64,000 nucleotides of DNA from Mycolicibacterium agri (GTDB taxonomy: Bacteria > Actinomycetota > Actinomycetes > Mycobacteriales > Mycobacteriaceae), in NCBI RefSeq assembly GCF_002553505.1, contig NZ_PDCP01000016.1:1-64000 (forward strand). The letters run 5' to 3'. Made by a program: the position numbers and the translations under genes. The notes beneath the pieces are model-generated. The model did not search any database and had not been told where the DNA came from. It saw nothing but the letters and a program-made list of their open reading frames with translations. The first letter of the stretch is position 1. Every line of letters begins with the position of its first letter. Shown in pieces: positions 17,338-25,345 of this stretch.

Positions 17338-18270
17338 GTGGACGCCGTCGTCGGACTGCTCGACGGGGTACGGGCACGCGGTGCGTTCGTGCTGCGGATG
17401 AGCCTCGACCCGCCGTGGTCGATGCGCATACAAGACGAAGCGCCGCTGGTGTTGATCTGCCAGACCCACGGCAGCGCCGCCATCGTCGGCGAACACAGCG
17501 ACACGGAATGGCTGGGCGCAGGCGACGTCGCGCTGACCCGCGGCACCCAGCACTACGTGGTGGCCGACGATCCGGCCACCGAGCCGACGATCGTGATTCA
17601 CCCCGGTCAACGCTGCACCACGCTGTCGGGCGAAGACCTGCATTTCGAGATGTCGCTCGGCGTGCGGACGTGGGGCAACAGCCCGACGGGGGCGAGTCGG
17701 TCGATCGTGTGCGCCTACGAAGGCCGCAGCGAGGTGAGCGCCAGGTTGCTCGACGCACTGCCTGCCGTGCTGGTGCTACACGCCGGCGAATGGGACACGC
17801 CGCTGGTGGACCTGCTGGCCGACGAGGCGGGCCGCGACGGCCGGGGTCAGGAGGCCTATCTGGACCGACTGCTCGATCTGCTGCTGATCTCGGTGCTGCG
17901 CACCTGGTTCGATCGCGCACACAACGCACCGCCGTGGTGGCACGCCGAGCATGATCCGGTGGTCGGGCCCGCACTGCGGTTGATCTACAACAATCCGGCG
18001 CACCCGTGGACAGTGGCGAATCTGGCTGCCGCCGTTGGGTGTTCGCGAGCGATGTTCGCGCGTCGCTTCACCGATCTGATCGGTGAGCCACCGATCGCGT
18101 TTCTCACCGGCTGGCGTCTGGCGCTGGCGGCCGACCTGCTGCGGTCGAGCGATGCGACGATCGCCGCGGTCGCCAAGCAGGTCGGCTACAGCACGCCGTT
18201 CGCGTTGAGCAGCGCGTTCAAGCGGGCGTACGGCGTCAGCCCGAACGCGCACCGTGCGACGTCGGCGTGA
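17338..18270 (+). CDS. AraC-family regulator with cupin sensor domain
   Basis: A 310-residue protein starting at GTG 17338. Residues 1-180 form an AraC-type cupin sensor (PPWSMRIQDEAPLVLICQTH; LGAGDVALTRGTQHYVVADD). The C-terminal double helix-turn-helix runs from about 215 to 305 (PWTVANLAAAVGCSRAMFAR; VAKQVGYSTPFALSSAFKRA; YGVSPNAHR). This cupin-6 plus HTH_18 arrangement is common in actinobacterial regulators of oxidoreductase genes. Its target is unknown; the converging carotenoid oxygenase gene ends four bases away and is not under its direct promoter. Confidence 0.9.
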   Translation: MDAVVGLLDGVRARGAFVLRMSLDPPWSMRIQDEAPLVLICQTHGSAAIVGEHSDTEWLGAGDVALTRGTQHYVVADDPATEPTIVIHPGQRCTTLSGEDLHFEMSLGVRTWGNSPTGASRSIVCAYEGRSEVSARLLDALPAVLVLHAGEWDTPLVDLLADEAGRDGRGQEAYLDRLLDLLLISVLRTWFDRAHNAPPWWHAEHDPVVGPALRLIYNNPAHPWTVANLAAAVGCSRAMFARRFTDLIGEPPIAFLTGWRLALAADLLRSSDATIAAVAKQVGYSTPFALSSAFKRAYGVSPNAHRATSA

Positions 18271-18273
18271 TCG

Positions 18274-19614
18274 TCAGGCGCTGATCCAGTTGCCGTGGAA
18301 GCCGTACGGAACCCGTTGCGGCAACTTGATTCTGGCCACCGGGTCGCCGGAGAAGTCGGCGGCGTCGAGGATCACCAGGTCGCTGCCGTTGCGGGTGGGG
18401 TCGTAGACGTATCCGAGGTACCACCCGCTGCTCTCGTCGGCGGGTCCGCTCGTCGACGGGACGAACACGGCCTCGCCGGGGCGGCCCGCTGAGTCACCAC
18501 TGCCGAAGCGGTGCTCGACGGCGGCGCCCGTGGTCAGATCGTAGCGGACCAACTCCGTCTCGCCGACCGACACGGCGTAGCGGGCGGGCAACCCGGCCAG
18601 CCGGTCGTCGATGCGGGGGAACTCCACCGCGCGGTCGTCGAGCTGGCGCTCGGTGACCCTGCCGGTCTGCAGGTCGATTGTCCAACTCCACAGCACGCCG
18701 TCGACGTCGAATCCGCCATCGTTGCGCCACAGCTGAGGATAGCAAATCGCCTGCAGCACAATCGAATTGCCGTCGACATAGGAATTGGCGACGTGGAACA
18801 CGTAGCATGGCTGGATGTCGAACCACCGGACGGTACCGAAGGGGTCGTCGCGGCGCAGCACGCCGAGGCGGGCGCCGTAGTTGTCGTCCCAGCGGTAGGG
18901 CATGTCGCCTTCGTGCTTCATGGCCACCTCGATGTTGAACACGATCGGCAGGTCCATGAAGATGACGTGCTCGGCCGTCAGCGCGAAGTCGTGCATCATC
19001 GTCAGCGCGGGCACGTCGAGCGGCCGGTTGATCGTCAGCTGCCCGTCGGCGTCGGCGCGGTGATAGGTGACATGCGGCTGAAAGATGTTGCCGTAGCCGA
19101 AGAAGTGCAGCTCCCCCGTCGTCGGGCAGATCTTCGGGTGCGCCGTCATCGAGTCGACGAGCTTGCCGCCGAAGTCGTAGGCGCCCAACGTCTCCAGGTC
19201 ATTGGTGATTTCGTAGGGCAACGACGACTCGACCAACGCCAGCGTCTTGCCGGCGTGGTTGACGACGTGGGTGTTGGCGACGCTGGAGTGCAGGTTGCGG
19301 GTGCCGTCGGCGTTGTAGACCGGGAAGTCGTTCTCGAAGCTCTCGGTGCGGACCCAGCGGTTGCGGTACCACGCGGCGCGGCCGCGCTCGATCCGCACGC
19401 CGTGGATCATGCCGTCGCCGGTGAACCAGTGCTTGGTCGCTTGCCGCGGGTTGGGCCCGTTGCGCAGATACCAGCCGTCGAGCTCGGGCGGGATCGCCCC
19501 CTCGACGGGCAGGTCGAACGCGGTGAGCTCGTCGGCGACCGGGGCGTAGTTGCCCCGCGTAAAGAACTCGCCGGTGCCGAACAGAGCCGAGGTGTCGGAG
19601 GTCGTTTCGGTCAT
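18274..19614 (-). CDS. carotenoid cleavage oxygenase (RPE65 family)
   Basis: A 446-residue non-haem iron oxygenase starting at ATG 19614, with AGGAGA upstream. The four iron-binding histidines are in SMTAHPKICPTTGELHFFGY, LTMMHDFALTAEHVIFMDLP, PCYVFHVANSYVDGN and VPYGFHGNWISA at the C-terminus. WYLRNGPNPR near residue 48 is also conserved. Such enzymes oxidatively cleave a C=C bond in carotenoids, apocarotenoids or stilbenes; M. tuberculosis has related enzymes. It diverges from a PadR regulator whose canonical operator lies in the shared promoter, so it is probably substrate-induced. Confidence 0.92.
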   Translation of the reverse strand: MTETTSDTSALFGTGEFFTRGNYAPVADELTAFDLPVEGAIPPELDGWYLRNGPNPRQATKHWFTGDGMIHGVRIERGRAAWYRNRWVRTESFENDFPVYNADGTRNLHSSVANTHVVNHAGKTLALVESSLPYEITNDLETLGAYDFGGKLVDSMTAHPKICPTTGELHFFGYGNIFQPHVTYHRADADGQLTINRPLDVPALTMMHDFALTAEHVIFMDLPIVFNIEVAMKHEGDMPYRWDDNYGARLGVLRRDDPFGTVRWFDIQPCYVFHVANSYVDGNSIVLQAICYPQLWRNDGGFDVDGVLWSWTIDLQTGRVTERQLDDRAVEFPRIDDRLAGLPARYAVSVGETELVRYDLTTGAAVEHRFGSGDSAGRPGEAVFVPSTSGPADESSGWYLGYVYDPTRNGSDLVILDAADFSGDPVARIKLPQRVPYGFHGNWISA

Positions 19615-19641
19615 GAGGTCTCCTATCGCTATGCGCCAAAT

Positions 19642-19665
19642 CTGACATGTCTGTTCTGACATGTC
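19642..19665. promoter_or_regulatory. PadR operator ATGT-N8-ACAT between carotenoid oxygenase and padR
   Basis: Two copies of CTGACATGTC (19642-19651 and 19656-19665), each holding the palindrome GACATGTC, create ATGTCTGTTCTGACAT at 19647-19662. This is exactly the ATGT-N8-ACAT consensus of PadR repressors. It lies 32 bases before the carotenoid oxygenase start and 25 bases before the PadR gene start, so it can control both. Confidence 0.8.
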
Positions 19666-19690
19666 AAGAGTGGGAGGTAGCATTCTGAAT

Positions 19691-20263
19691 GTGAGCTTGC
19701 GAATCGCCGCGCTCGGGCTGCTGGCCAAGCAGCCCGGCAGCGGATACGACCTGCTGAAGTTGTTCGAGAAGTCGTTGGCCAATGTGTGGCCCGCGACCCA
19801 GAGCCAGCTCTACGGCGAGCTCAACAAGCTGGCAGAGTCCGGGCTCATCGAGGTGAGCGCCGTCGGCCCCCGCGGGCGCAAGGAGTACCGCATCACCGAC
19901 ACCGGCCGTGAAGAACTTCAGCGGTGGGTGCTGCACCCCGAAGACGATCCGCCGCAGCGTAGTTCGGCACTGCTGCGGGTCTTTCTGCTCGGCGAGGTCC
20001 CACCGCAGCAGGCACGCCGTCACATGATCGCCCTCGCCGAACACTCCGACGCGGAGGTCGAACGGCTGCAGGCGTTGAACGATTCGCTGGACTGGGACGA
20101 CGACGCCAGTTCGTTCTTCGCGAGGGCGGCCCTGGAGTACGGCCTGCGGGTCAACGCGATGCAGGCCGACTGGGCACGCTGGGTGATCGCCGAGCTCGAC
20201 CGGCGCCGGCCTGCGGAGTCGTCGGGATCCGACATGCCAGAACTGGCTCGCGAAAAAACGTAA
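19691..20263 (+). CDS. PadR-family transcriptional regulator
   Basis: About 190 residues. The winged helix (LRIAALGLLAKQPGSGYDLL; VWPATQSQLYGELNKLAESG; GRKEYRITDTGREELQRWV) is a textbook PadR N-terminal domain. The C-terminal part (LRVFLLGEVPPQQARRHMIA; YGLRVNAMQADWARWVIAEL) is the dimerising Vir-like helical domain. I chose GTG 19691 because the PadR family begins at this point; an ATG at 19661 lies inside the operator. It diverges from the carotenoid oxygenase and most likely represses it until a phenolic or apocarotenoid ligand binds, which is inference from family and operator. Confidence 0.88.
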   Translation: MSLRIAALGLLAKQPGSGYDLLKLFEKSLANVWPATQSQLYGELNKLAESGLIEVSAVGPRGRKEYRITDTGREELQRWVLHPEDDPPQRSSALLRVFLLGEVPPQQARRHMIALAEHSDAEVERLQALNDSLDWDDDASSFFARAALEYGLRVNAMQADWARWVIAELDRRRPAESSGSDMPELAREKT

Positions 20264-20337
20264 GGCGCGGGCCGCGCCGCCGCTCCTACCCATGAGAGCG
20301 ACCCACAGGGGGTCGCGATCAGGCAAAGGAGCACATC

Positions 20338-20730
20338 ATGAACACCACATCCTGCAAGTCCCGCACCAAGTCCGTCGTGGCCGGAGTCGGCTTCGCCGCG
20401 GCAACGCTGCCCGCAATTCTGTTCTCGGGCACCGGAACTGCCAATGCAGAAGCCGCTGTCGTTCCATTCAGCGACGCGCTGGGCGTCAGCGTGCACGTCG
20501 TCTCGGTCGGCCCGAGCCCGAGCAGCGGCTGGTGCCAGTACACCGCGGAGCCGGCGTTCGTGCCGCCGGGCGTCCTGCCGCCGCTGCCCGTCTACGACGT
20601 GCCGTTCTATCTGCAGGCCAACGCCGTTCACAAGTTGTGGTTCCCCGGCATCCAGACCGGCACGATCTGGAACGTCGACGTCGAGTGCGAGCACGGCGGC
20701 GACTCGTTCAACATCCCCGTGAAGTACTGA
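20338..20730 (+). CDS. small secreted protein of unknown function
   Basis: A 130-residue protein starting at ATG 20338 with AAAGGAG upstream. A Sec signal peptide (KSVVAGVGFAAATLPAILFS) ends at about residue 37 (TANA-EA). The mature part has two cysteines (GWCQYTAEP and VECEHGGDS) that may form a disulfide, and a beta-rich composition (LWFPGIQTGTIWNVDVE). No family is recognised. It sits between two PadR genes on the same strand, 75 bases after the first, and may be expressed on its own. Confidence 0.75.
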   Translation: MNTTSCKSRTKSVVAGVGFAAATLPAILFSGTGTANAEAAVVPFSDALGVSVHVVSVGPSPSSGWCQYTAEPAFVPPGVLPPLPVYDVPFYLQANAVHKLWFPGIQTGTIWNVDVECEHGGDSFNIPVKY

Positions 20731-20757
20731 ACGACCGCTCGGCGTTGCATCACGATA

Positions 20758-20803
20758 GCTTCCGATATATCGTTGACGTATCGGAAGCGCAGGGGGCGCT
20801 TCC
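20758..20803 (+). promoter_or_regulatory. nested inverted repeats upstream of second PadR gene
   Basis: First repeat: GCTTCCGATA (20758-20767) and TATCGGAAGC (20779-20788), a perfect 10-bp pair around an 11-base spacer. Second repeat: GGAAGCGC (20783-20790) and GCGCTTCC (20796-20803), a perfect 8-bp pair around AGGGG. They share GGAAGC, so in RNA only one hairpin can form. The first is the likely PadR operator; the second lies 20 bases before the start codon. Confidence 0.65.
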
Positions 20804-20823
20804 CTGGACGAGAGGTTTTCTCC

Positions 20824-21555
20824 ATGACTTTCTCCCCTTTCTCCAAGGGAGACCCATTGACCCCACCGCTCGGCGGATTCGGCTTCGGGTTCGGCCCGCA
20901 GCAGCGCCGCGCACTGCACGAGCAGCGGCGCCAGGCCCGTCACGAACTCCGCGAGCACCTTCGTGAGCACGCTGCCGACCGGCACGGCCCGTTCGGACCC
21001 GGCTTCGGCCCCGGGTTCGGATTCGGGCCGGGCCGCGGCGGTGGCTTCGGTTTCGGCTTCGACCCGCGCGGCGGCTTCGGCTTCCCCGGCGGGCGCGGTC
21101 CGCGCGGCGGCCGACGCGGCAAGCGCGGCGACGTGCGCGCCGCGATCCTCGTGCTGTTGGCCGACCGTCCGATGCACGGCTACGAGATGATCCAAGAGAT
21201 CTCCGAGCGCAGCGGCGATCTGTGGCGACCCAGCCCTGGTTCGGTCTACCCGACGCTGCAGTTGATGGTCGACGAGGGCCTCATCGTCGGCACCGAAAGT
21301 GAGGGCAGTAAGCGGCTTTTCGAGCTCACCGACGAGGGCCGCGCCGCGGCCGAGAAGGTTGAGACGCCGCCCTGGGAGGAGATCGCTGAGGGCGTCAACC
21401 CCGGCCATCTCAACCTGCGCACCGCCGTCGGCCAGCTGATGGGCGCGGTGGCGCAGTCCGCCTACACCGCCAGCGAGGACCAGCAGCAGCGCATTGGCGA
21501 CATCCTCAACAATGCCCGCCGCGACATCTACAACATCCTCGGCGAGACGGAGTAA
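20824..21555 (+). CDS. PadR-family regulator with Gly/Phe-rich N-terminal tail
   Basis: A 243-residue protein starting at ATG 20824 with AGAGG upstream. Residues 1-100 are low complexity: GGFGFGFGPQQRR, a charged helix (RRALHEQRRQARHELREHLR), then repeated GFGPG, GGGFGFGFDPRGG and GRGPRGGRRGKRG. The PadR winged helix follows (AAILVLLADRPMHGYEMIQE; PSPGSVYPTLQLMVDEGLIV; LFELTDEGRAAAEKV). The helix-turn-helix marks it as a DNA-binding regulator, and the GF/RG-rich tail is not part of the family core. An operator-like 10-bp inverted repeat lies upstream, suggesting autoregulation. Confidence 0.87.
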   Translation: MTFSPFSKGDPLTPPLGGFGFGFGPQQRRALHEQRRQARHELREHLREHAADRHGPFGPGFGPGFGFGPGRGGGFGFGFDPRGGFGFPGGRGPRGGRRGKRGDVRAAILVLLADRPMHGYEMIQEISERSGDLWRPSPGSVYPTLQLMVDEGLIVGTESEGSKRLFELTDEGRAAAEKVETPPWEEIAEGVNPGHLNLRTAVGQLMGAVAQSAYTASEDQQQRIGDILNNARRDIYNILGETE

Positions 21556-21584
21556 ACCCTCACTATTGCGTGCCGGTCGGAATA

Positions 21585-21642
21585 AGCCCAGCGGGAATGG
21601 TGTACGAAAGTTACATGCCGAACACCACTTTCCCGCTGGGCT
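21585..21642 (+). repeat. 13-bp inverted repeat enclosing the aldo/keto reductase start codon
   Basis: AGCCCAGCGGGAA (21585-21597) and TTCCCGCTGGGCT (21630-21642) are perfect complements separated by 32 bases. The presumed ATG at 21615 is in the loop. In mRNA this would form a strong stem with the start codon exposed or hindered, and it may regulate translation. Confidence 0.65.
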
Positions 21643-22499
21643 CTTTTCGTGTCGGTCGCGTCGGATTCGGCGCCATGCAGCTGCCGGGTCCCGGGGTCTT
21701 CGGCCCGCCCCGCGATCGAGAACAGGCGCTCGCCGTCCTGCGCCGGGTTATCGAATTGGGCATCAACCACATCGACACCGCGCAGTTCTACGGACCCAAC
21801 GTCGCCAACGAACTCATTCGCGAGGCGCTGCACCCCTATCCGCCGAACCTGGCGATCGTCACCAAGGTCGGCGCGCGCCGCGACGACGCCGGCGCCTGGC
21901 TGCCTGCGCAGGAACCCGACCAGTTGCGGGCCAGCCTCGAGGAGAACCTCAGCACGCTTGGCACCGACAAGCTGGCCGCGGCCAACATTCGCGCGCACGA
22001 CGCCGAAGCAGAAGGCCATGCGCCCGCCCCGGTGAACCGCGAACTGTTCGAGCGGCAACTCGACGCGATGATCAAGGCCCGCGACGAAGGGTTGATCGGC
22101 GGAATCGGTCTGAGCCACATCACGCTTGAGCATCTGCAGATCGCGTTGGACCGCACCGAGATCGTCTGCGTGCAGAACGCCTACAACCTCGTCGACCGCA
22201 GCTCTCAACCGGTGCTCGACGCGTGCGTTGCGCACGACATCGCGTTCGTGCCGTTCTTCCCGCTCGGGTCCGCGTTCGTCGCCGACAATCCGGTGCTCGG
22301 CCATCCGGCCGTCACGCGCGAGGCGGCCCGACTCGGGCGCACGCCCGCGCAGATCGCCCTGGCGTGGACGCTTTCGGTCGCACCGAACATACTGCTGATC
22401 CCCGGCACGTCATCGTTGGCGCACCTGGAGGAGAACACCGCGGTCGCCGACATCGAGTTGGACGACGCCGCCAGACGCGAACTCGACGACGCAGCATAG
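21615..22499 (+). CDS. aldo/keto reductase
   Basis: A 294-residue TIM-barrel oxidoreductase. The catalytic tetrad is visible: Asp in NHIDTAQFYGPN (with Tyr), Lys in LAIVTKVGARRD and His in ANIRAHDAEAE. NADPH-site features are VPFFPLGSAF and NILLIPGTSSLAHLEENTA near the C-terminus. The substrate is unknown; relatives reduce aldehydes and ketones or act in detoxification. I chose ATG 21615; an in-frame ATG at 21597 is also possible. It converges with glpK over a shared palindromic terminator. Confidence 0.9.
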   Translation: MPNTTFPLGSFRVGRVGFGAMQLPGPGVFGPPRDREQALAVLRRVIELGINHIDTAQFYGPNVANELIREALHPYPPNLAIVTKVGARRDDAGAWLPAQEPDQLRASLEENLSTLGTDKLAAANIRAHDAEAEGHAPAPVNRELFERQLDAMIKARDEGLIGGIGLSHITLEHLQIALDRTEIVCVQNAYNLVDRSSQPVLDACVAHDIAFVPFFPLGSAFVADNPVLGHPAVTREAARLGRTPAQIALAWTLSVAPNILLIPGTSSLAHLEENTAVADIELDDAARRELDDAA

Positions 22500-22500
22500 C

Positions 22501-22549
22501 GATTTCGGCGCGCTAACGGGCGCTCAGCGCACCTGAGCGCGCCGAAATC
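22501..22549. terminator. bidirectional terminator between aldo/keto reductase and glpK
   Basis: GATTTCGGCGCGCT (22501-22514) and AGCGCGCCGAAATC (22536-22549) form a perfect 14-bp stem with a 21-base loop. It starts two bases after the aldo/keto reductase stop and overlaps the glpK stop codon. There is no long T run, as is usual for mycobacterial terminators. Confidence 0.7.
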
Positions 22550-24065
22550 ACTCGACGTCGACCCAGTCGAAAGTGCGCTCCACCGCTTTGCGCCAACCCG
22601 CGTACCCCTTGGCGCGCTGCTCCTCGCTCCAGTTCGGCGTCCAGCGCGTGTCCTCCTGCCAGTTGGACCGCAGATCGTCGGGGTTCTCCCAGAAGCCGAC
22701 GGCCAGTCCCGCCGCATAGCCCGCACCGAGCGCAGTCGTCTCGGCGACAACGGGTTTCACGACATCGACGCCCAGCACGTCGGCCTGGATCTGCATGCAC
22801 AGGTCGTTGGCGGTGATGCCGCCGTCGACCTTCAGCACATCCATGTGCACACCGGAGTCGGCCTCCATCGCGTCGACGACGTCGCGGCTCTGATAGCAGA
22901 TCGCCTCCAGCGTGGCCCGAGCCAGATGCGCGTTGGTGTTGAACCGCGACAGCCCGACGATCGCGCCACGCGCATCGGAGCGCCAGTAGGGCGCGAACAA
23001 CCCGGAAAACGCAGGCACGAAATACATCCCGCCGTTGTCCTCCACCTGCCGCGCCAGCGCCTCACTCTGCGCCGCGCCGCTGATGATGCCCAGCTGGTCG
23101 CGCAGCCACTGCACGGCCGAACCGGTGACGGCGATCGAACCCTCAAGGGCGTAAACGGGTTTCGCGTCGCCGAACTGATAGCACACCGTCGTCAGCAGCC
23201 CGTTGCGCGACCGCACGATCTTCTCGCCGGTGTTGAGCAGCAGGAAATTGCCGGTGCCGTAGGTGTTTTTCGCCTCGCCCGCGTCGAGGCAGACCTGCCC
23301 GACCATCGCGGCCTGCTGATCGCCCAAGATGCCCGTCAGCGGCACCTGCCCGCGCAGCGGTCCCTCGTCGCGGGTGATGCCGTAGGACTCCGGGCACGAC
23401 GAGGGCTTGATCTCGGGCAGCATCTGCCGCGGGATGCCGAAGAACGACAGCAACTCGTCGTCCCAGTCCAGCGTCTCGAGGTCCATCAGCATCGTGCGGC
23501 TGGCGTTGGTGACGTCAGTGACGTGGACGCCGCCGCGCGGCCCGCCGGTCAGGTTCCACACCACCCACGAGTCGGCCGTGCCGAAGATCGCGTCGCCCTT
23601 CTCGGCGTCCTCGCGAACACCCTCGACGTTCTCCAGGATCCACTGCACCTTGCCGCCGGCGAAGTAGGTGGCGGGCGGCAGACCCGCCTTGTGCCGGATG
23701 ACGTCGCCGCGGCCGTCGCGGTCCAGCGCTGACGCGATGCGGTCGGTGCGGGTGTCCTGCCACACGATCGCGTTGTAATACGGCCGTCCGGTCTTGCGGT
23801 TCCACACCAGCGACGTCTCGCGTTGATTGGTGATGCCAAGCGCCGCAGGGTCATTGGCCGCCAGCTTCGTCTTGTTGAGCACCGACGTCAGCACTGATGC
23901 GGTGCGCTCCCAGATTTCCACCGGGTTGTGCTCGACCCAGCCGGCCTGCGGCAGGATCTGCTCGTGCTCAAGCTGGTGGCGGCCTACTTCGGCGCCGTCG
24001 TGGTCGAAGATCATGCAGCGCGTACTGGTGGTGCCCTGGTCGATCGCTGCCACAAACTCTGCCAA
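22548..24065 (-). CDS. glpK: glycerol kinase
   Basis: A 505-residue FGGY kinase that phosphorylates glycerol to sn-glycerol 3-phosphate in the cytosol. It starts at ATG 24065 with the phosphate-binding [16 protein letters not shown], and shows [35 protein letters not shown] and [20 protein letters not shown], all characteristic of GlpK. Length matches the family. It corresponds to Rv3696c. No glycerol facilitator gene is adjacent. It diverges from the methyltransferase gene by 34 bases. Confidence 0.95.
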   Translation of the reverse strand: MAEFVAAIDQGTTSTRCMIFDHDGAEVGRHQLEHEQILPQAGWVEHNPVEIWERTASVLTSVLNKTKLAANDPAALGITNQRETSLVWNRKTGRPYYNAIVWQDTRTDRIASALDRDGRGDVIRHKAGLPPATYFAGGKVQWILENVEGVREDAEKGDAIFGTADSWVVWNLTGGPRGGVHVTDVTNASRTMLMDLETLDWDDELLSFFGIPRQMLPEIKPSSCPESYGITRDEGPLRGQVPLTGILGDQQAAMVGQVCLDAGEAKNTYGTGNFLLLNTGEKIVRSRNGLLTTVCYQFGDAKPVYALEGSIAVTGSAVQWLRDQLGIISGAAQSEALARQVEDNGGMYFVPAFSGLFAPYWRSDARGAIVGLSRFNTNAHLARATLEAICYQSRDVVDAMEADSGVHMDVLKVDGGITANDLCMQIQADVLGVDVVKPVVAETTALGAGYAAGLAVGFWENPDDLRSNWQEDTRWTPNWSEEQRAKGYAGWRKAVERTFDWVDVE

Positions 24066-24099
24066 CTACCTGCTCCCCTCTTGACGGCTCCAGTCGTCC

Positions 24100-24867
24100 A
24101 TGATGGACTACATGGCTCGCGCACTCGTCGACATTGACCGCATGCCCCGCGGCGGCCCGAACGCATCGTGCGTGGACCGGCTGCTGGAGACCGACCGCCT
24201 GGAGTATCTCGACCGCGACGACGTCGACGAGAAGACCAAGCGCAGCGTGATCCGGGCGCTGGAGTGGACCGGCGAGGCGTTCGGCAACACCGAGAAGTTC
24301 GCCCGCATCGCCCTCGACGAAGTGGCCGAGGTGCCCGACCCGAAGATCCTCGAACTCGGTGCGGGCCACGGCGGGCTGTCGCGCAAACTGCTCGACTGGC
24401 ACCCCACCGCCGAACTCACCGTCACCGACGTCGAACCGGTGTCTGTGAAGGCGATCGCCGCAGGTGACCTCGGCGAACATCCCCGGGCGACCGTCCGTGA
24501 GATCGACGCGACGGCGATCGACGCTCCCGACGGGAGCTTCGACCTGGCGGTTTTCGTGCTGTCGTTTCACCACCTGCCGCCGTCGCTGGCCGCCCGCGTG
24601 CTCGCCGAGGGCACCCGGGTCGCGACCAAGTTGCTGATCATCGACCTGCCGCGGCCGCCGTCGCCGCTGCACATCGTGCGGCTGGCGACCATGCTGCCGT
24701 TCGCGCCGTGGATCCCGTTCGTGCACGACGGTGTGATCAGCTCGTTGCGCACCTACAGCCCGTCGGCGCTGCGCGCGCTCGCCGACCACGCGTCGGCCGA
24801 CATCGAGTTGCGCGGCGGCCTGATCAGCCCGCAGATCGCGGTGGTGCGCAGGCGTCAGTCCCGATAG
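24100..24867 (+). CDS. class I SAM-dependent methyltransferase
   Basis: A 255-residue protein with the SAM-binding motif I in ILELGAGHGGLSRKLLDWHP at about residues 86-105, motif II around LTVTDVEPVSVKAI and motif III-like LAVFVLSFHHLPPSLAAR. This is a Rossmann-fold small-molecule methyltransferase; the substrate cannot be inferred. It matches Rv3699 by position. Three ATG codons (24100, 24103, 24112) could start it; I used the first. Its 3-prime end overlaps the converging dispanin gene by 13 bases. Confidence 0.82.
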   Translation: MMDYMARALVDIDRMPRGGPNASCVDRLLETDRLEYLDRDDVDEKTKRSVIRALEWTGEAFGNTEKFARIALDEVAEVPDPKILELGAGHGGLSRKLLDWHPTAELTVTDVEPVSVKAIAAGDLGEHPRATVREIDATAIDAPDGSFDLAVFVLSFHHLPPSLAARVLAEGTRVATKLLIIDLPRPPSPLHIVRLATMLPFAPWIPFVHDGVISSLRTYSPSALRALADHASADIELRGGLISPQIAVVRRRQSR

Positions 24868-25235
24868 CGCATGCGGTGGCCGCCGCCCCAGTCGGCGCCG
24901 TTGGAGATGATCACCAGCAGGAAGATCGCGTAGAAGATCACCAGCAACAGCAGCAGCCCGCCGGCGATCCACAGCGACAGCTGGCCCAGCCTGCGCACCC
25001 GGTCGGACGCATACTGCGCGCCGGCGTAGTTGCCCGCCGCCCACAGCGGATACACGTTGAACGCGTGGGTGAACGCGGAGAACGACAGCGGCCAGAAGAA
25101 CAACACGGAGGCGACCGCCCAGCCCACGTTGTGCGGCGGCGGACCGGGCGGCGGCGGAGGCGGCCCGCTGGGTGCCGTGCTGGGCGGGGTGCCGGGCGGT
25201 GTCGGCATTTCGGTGGTGTTCTCGGACTCGGTCAT
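24855..25235 (-). CDS. CD225/dispanin-like membrane protein
   Basis: A 126-residue protein starting at ATG 25235. The N-terminal 35 residues are proline-rich (PTPPGTPPSTAPSGPPPPPP). Two hydrophobic segments follow (NVGWAVASVLFFWPLSFSAF and LWIAGGLLLLLVIFYAIFLL) with NVYPLWAAGNYAGAQYASDR between them, the pattern of the CD225/dispanin family. Bacterial members are small membrane proteins of unknown role. A short charged tail (GGGHRMRYRD) ends the protein. Confidence 0.78.
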   Translation of the reverse strand: MTESENTTEMPTPPGTPPSTAPSGPPPPPPGPPPHNVGWAVASVLFFWPLSFSAFTHAFNVYPLWAAGNYAGAQYASDRVRRLGQLSLWIAGGLLLLLVIFYAIFLLVIISNGADWGGGHRMRYRD

Positions 25236-25345
25236 CGCGATGAGACCCCCTTCGATGGTTTGCGTTGTTCCACGCAGTTGTTCCACGCGGTTGTTCCACG
25301 AACACGTGACGCAACCTTCGAAACTACTGCCATTGGGGACGCCCG

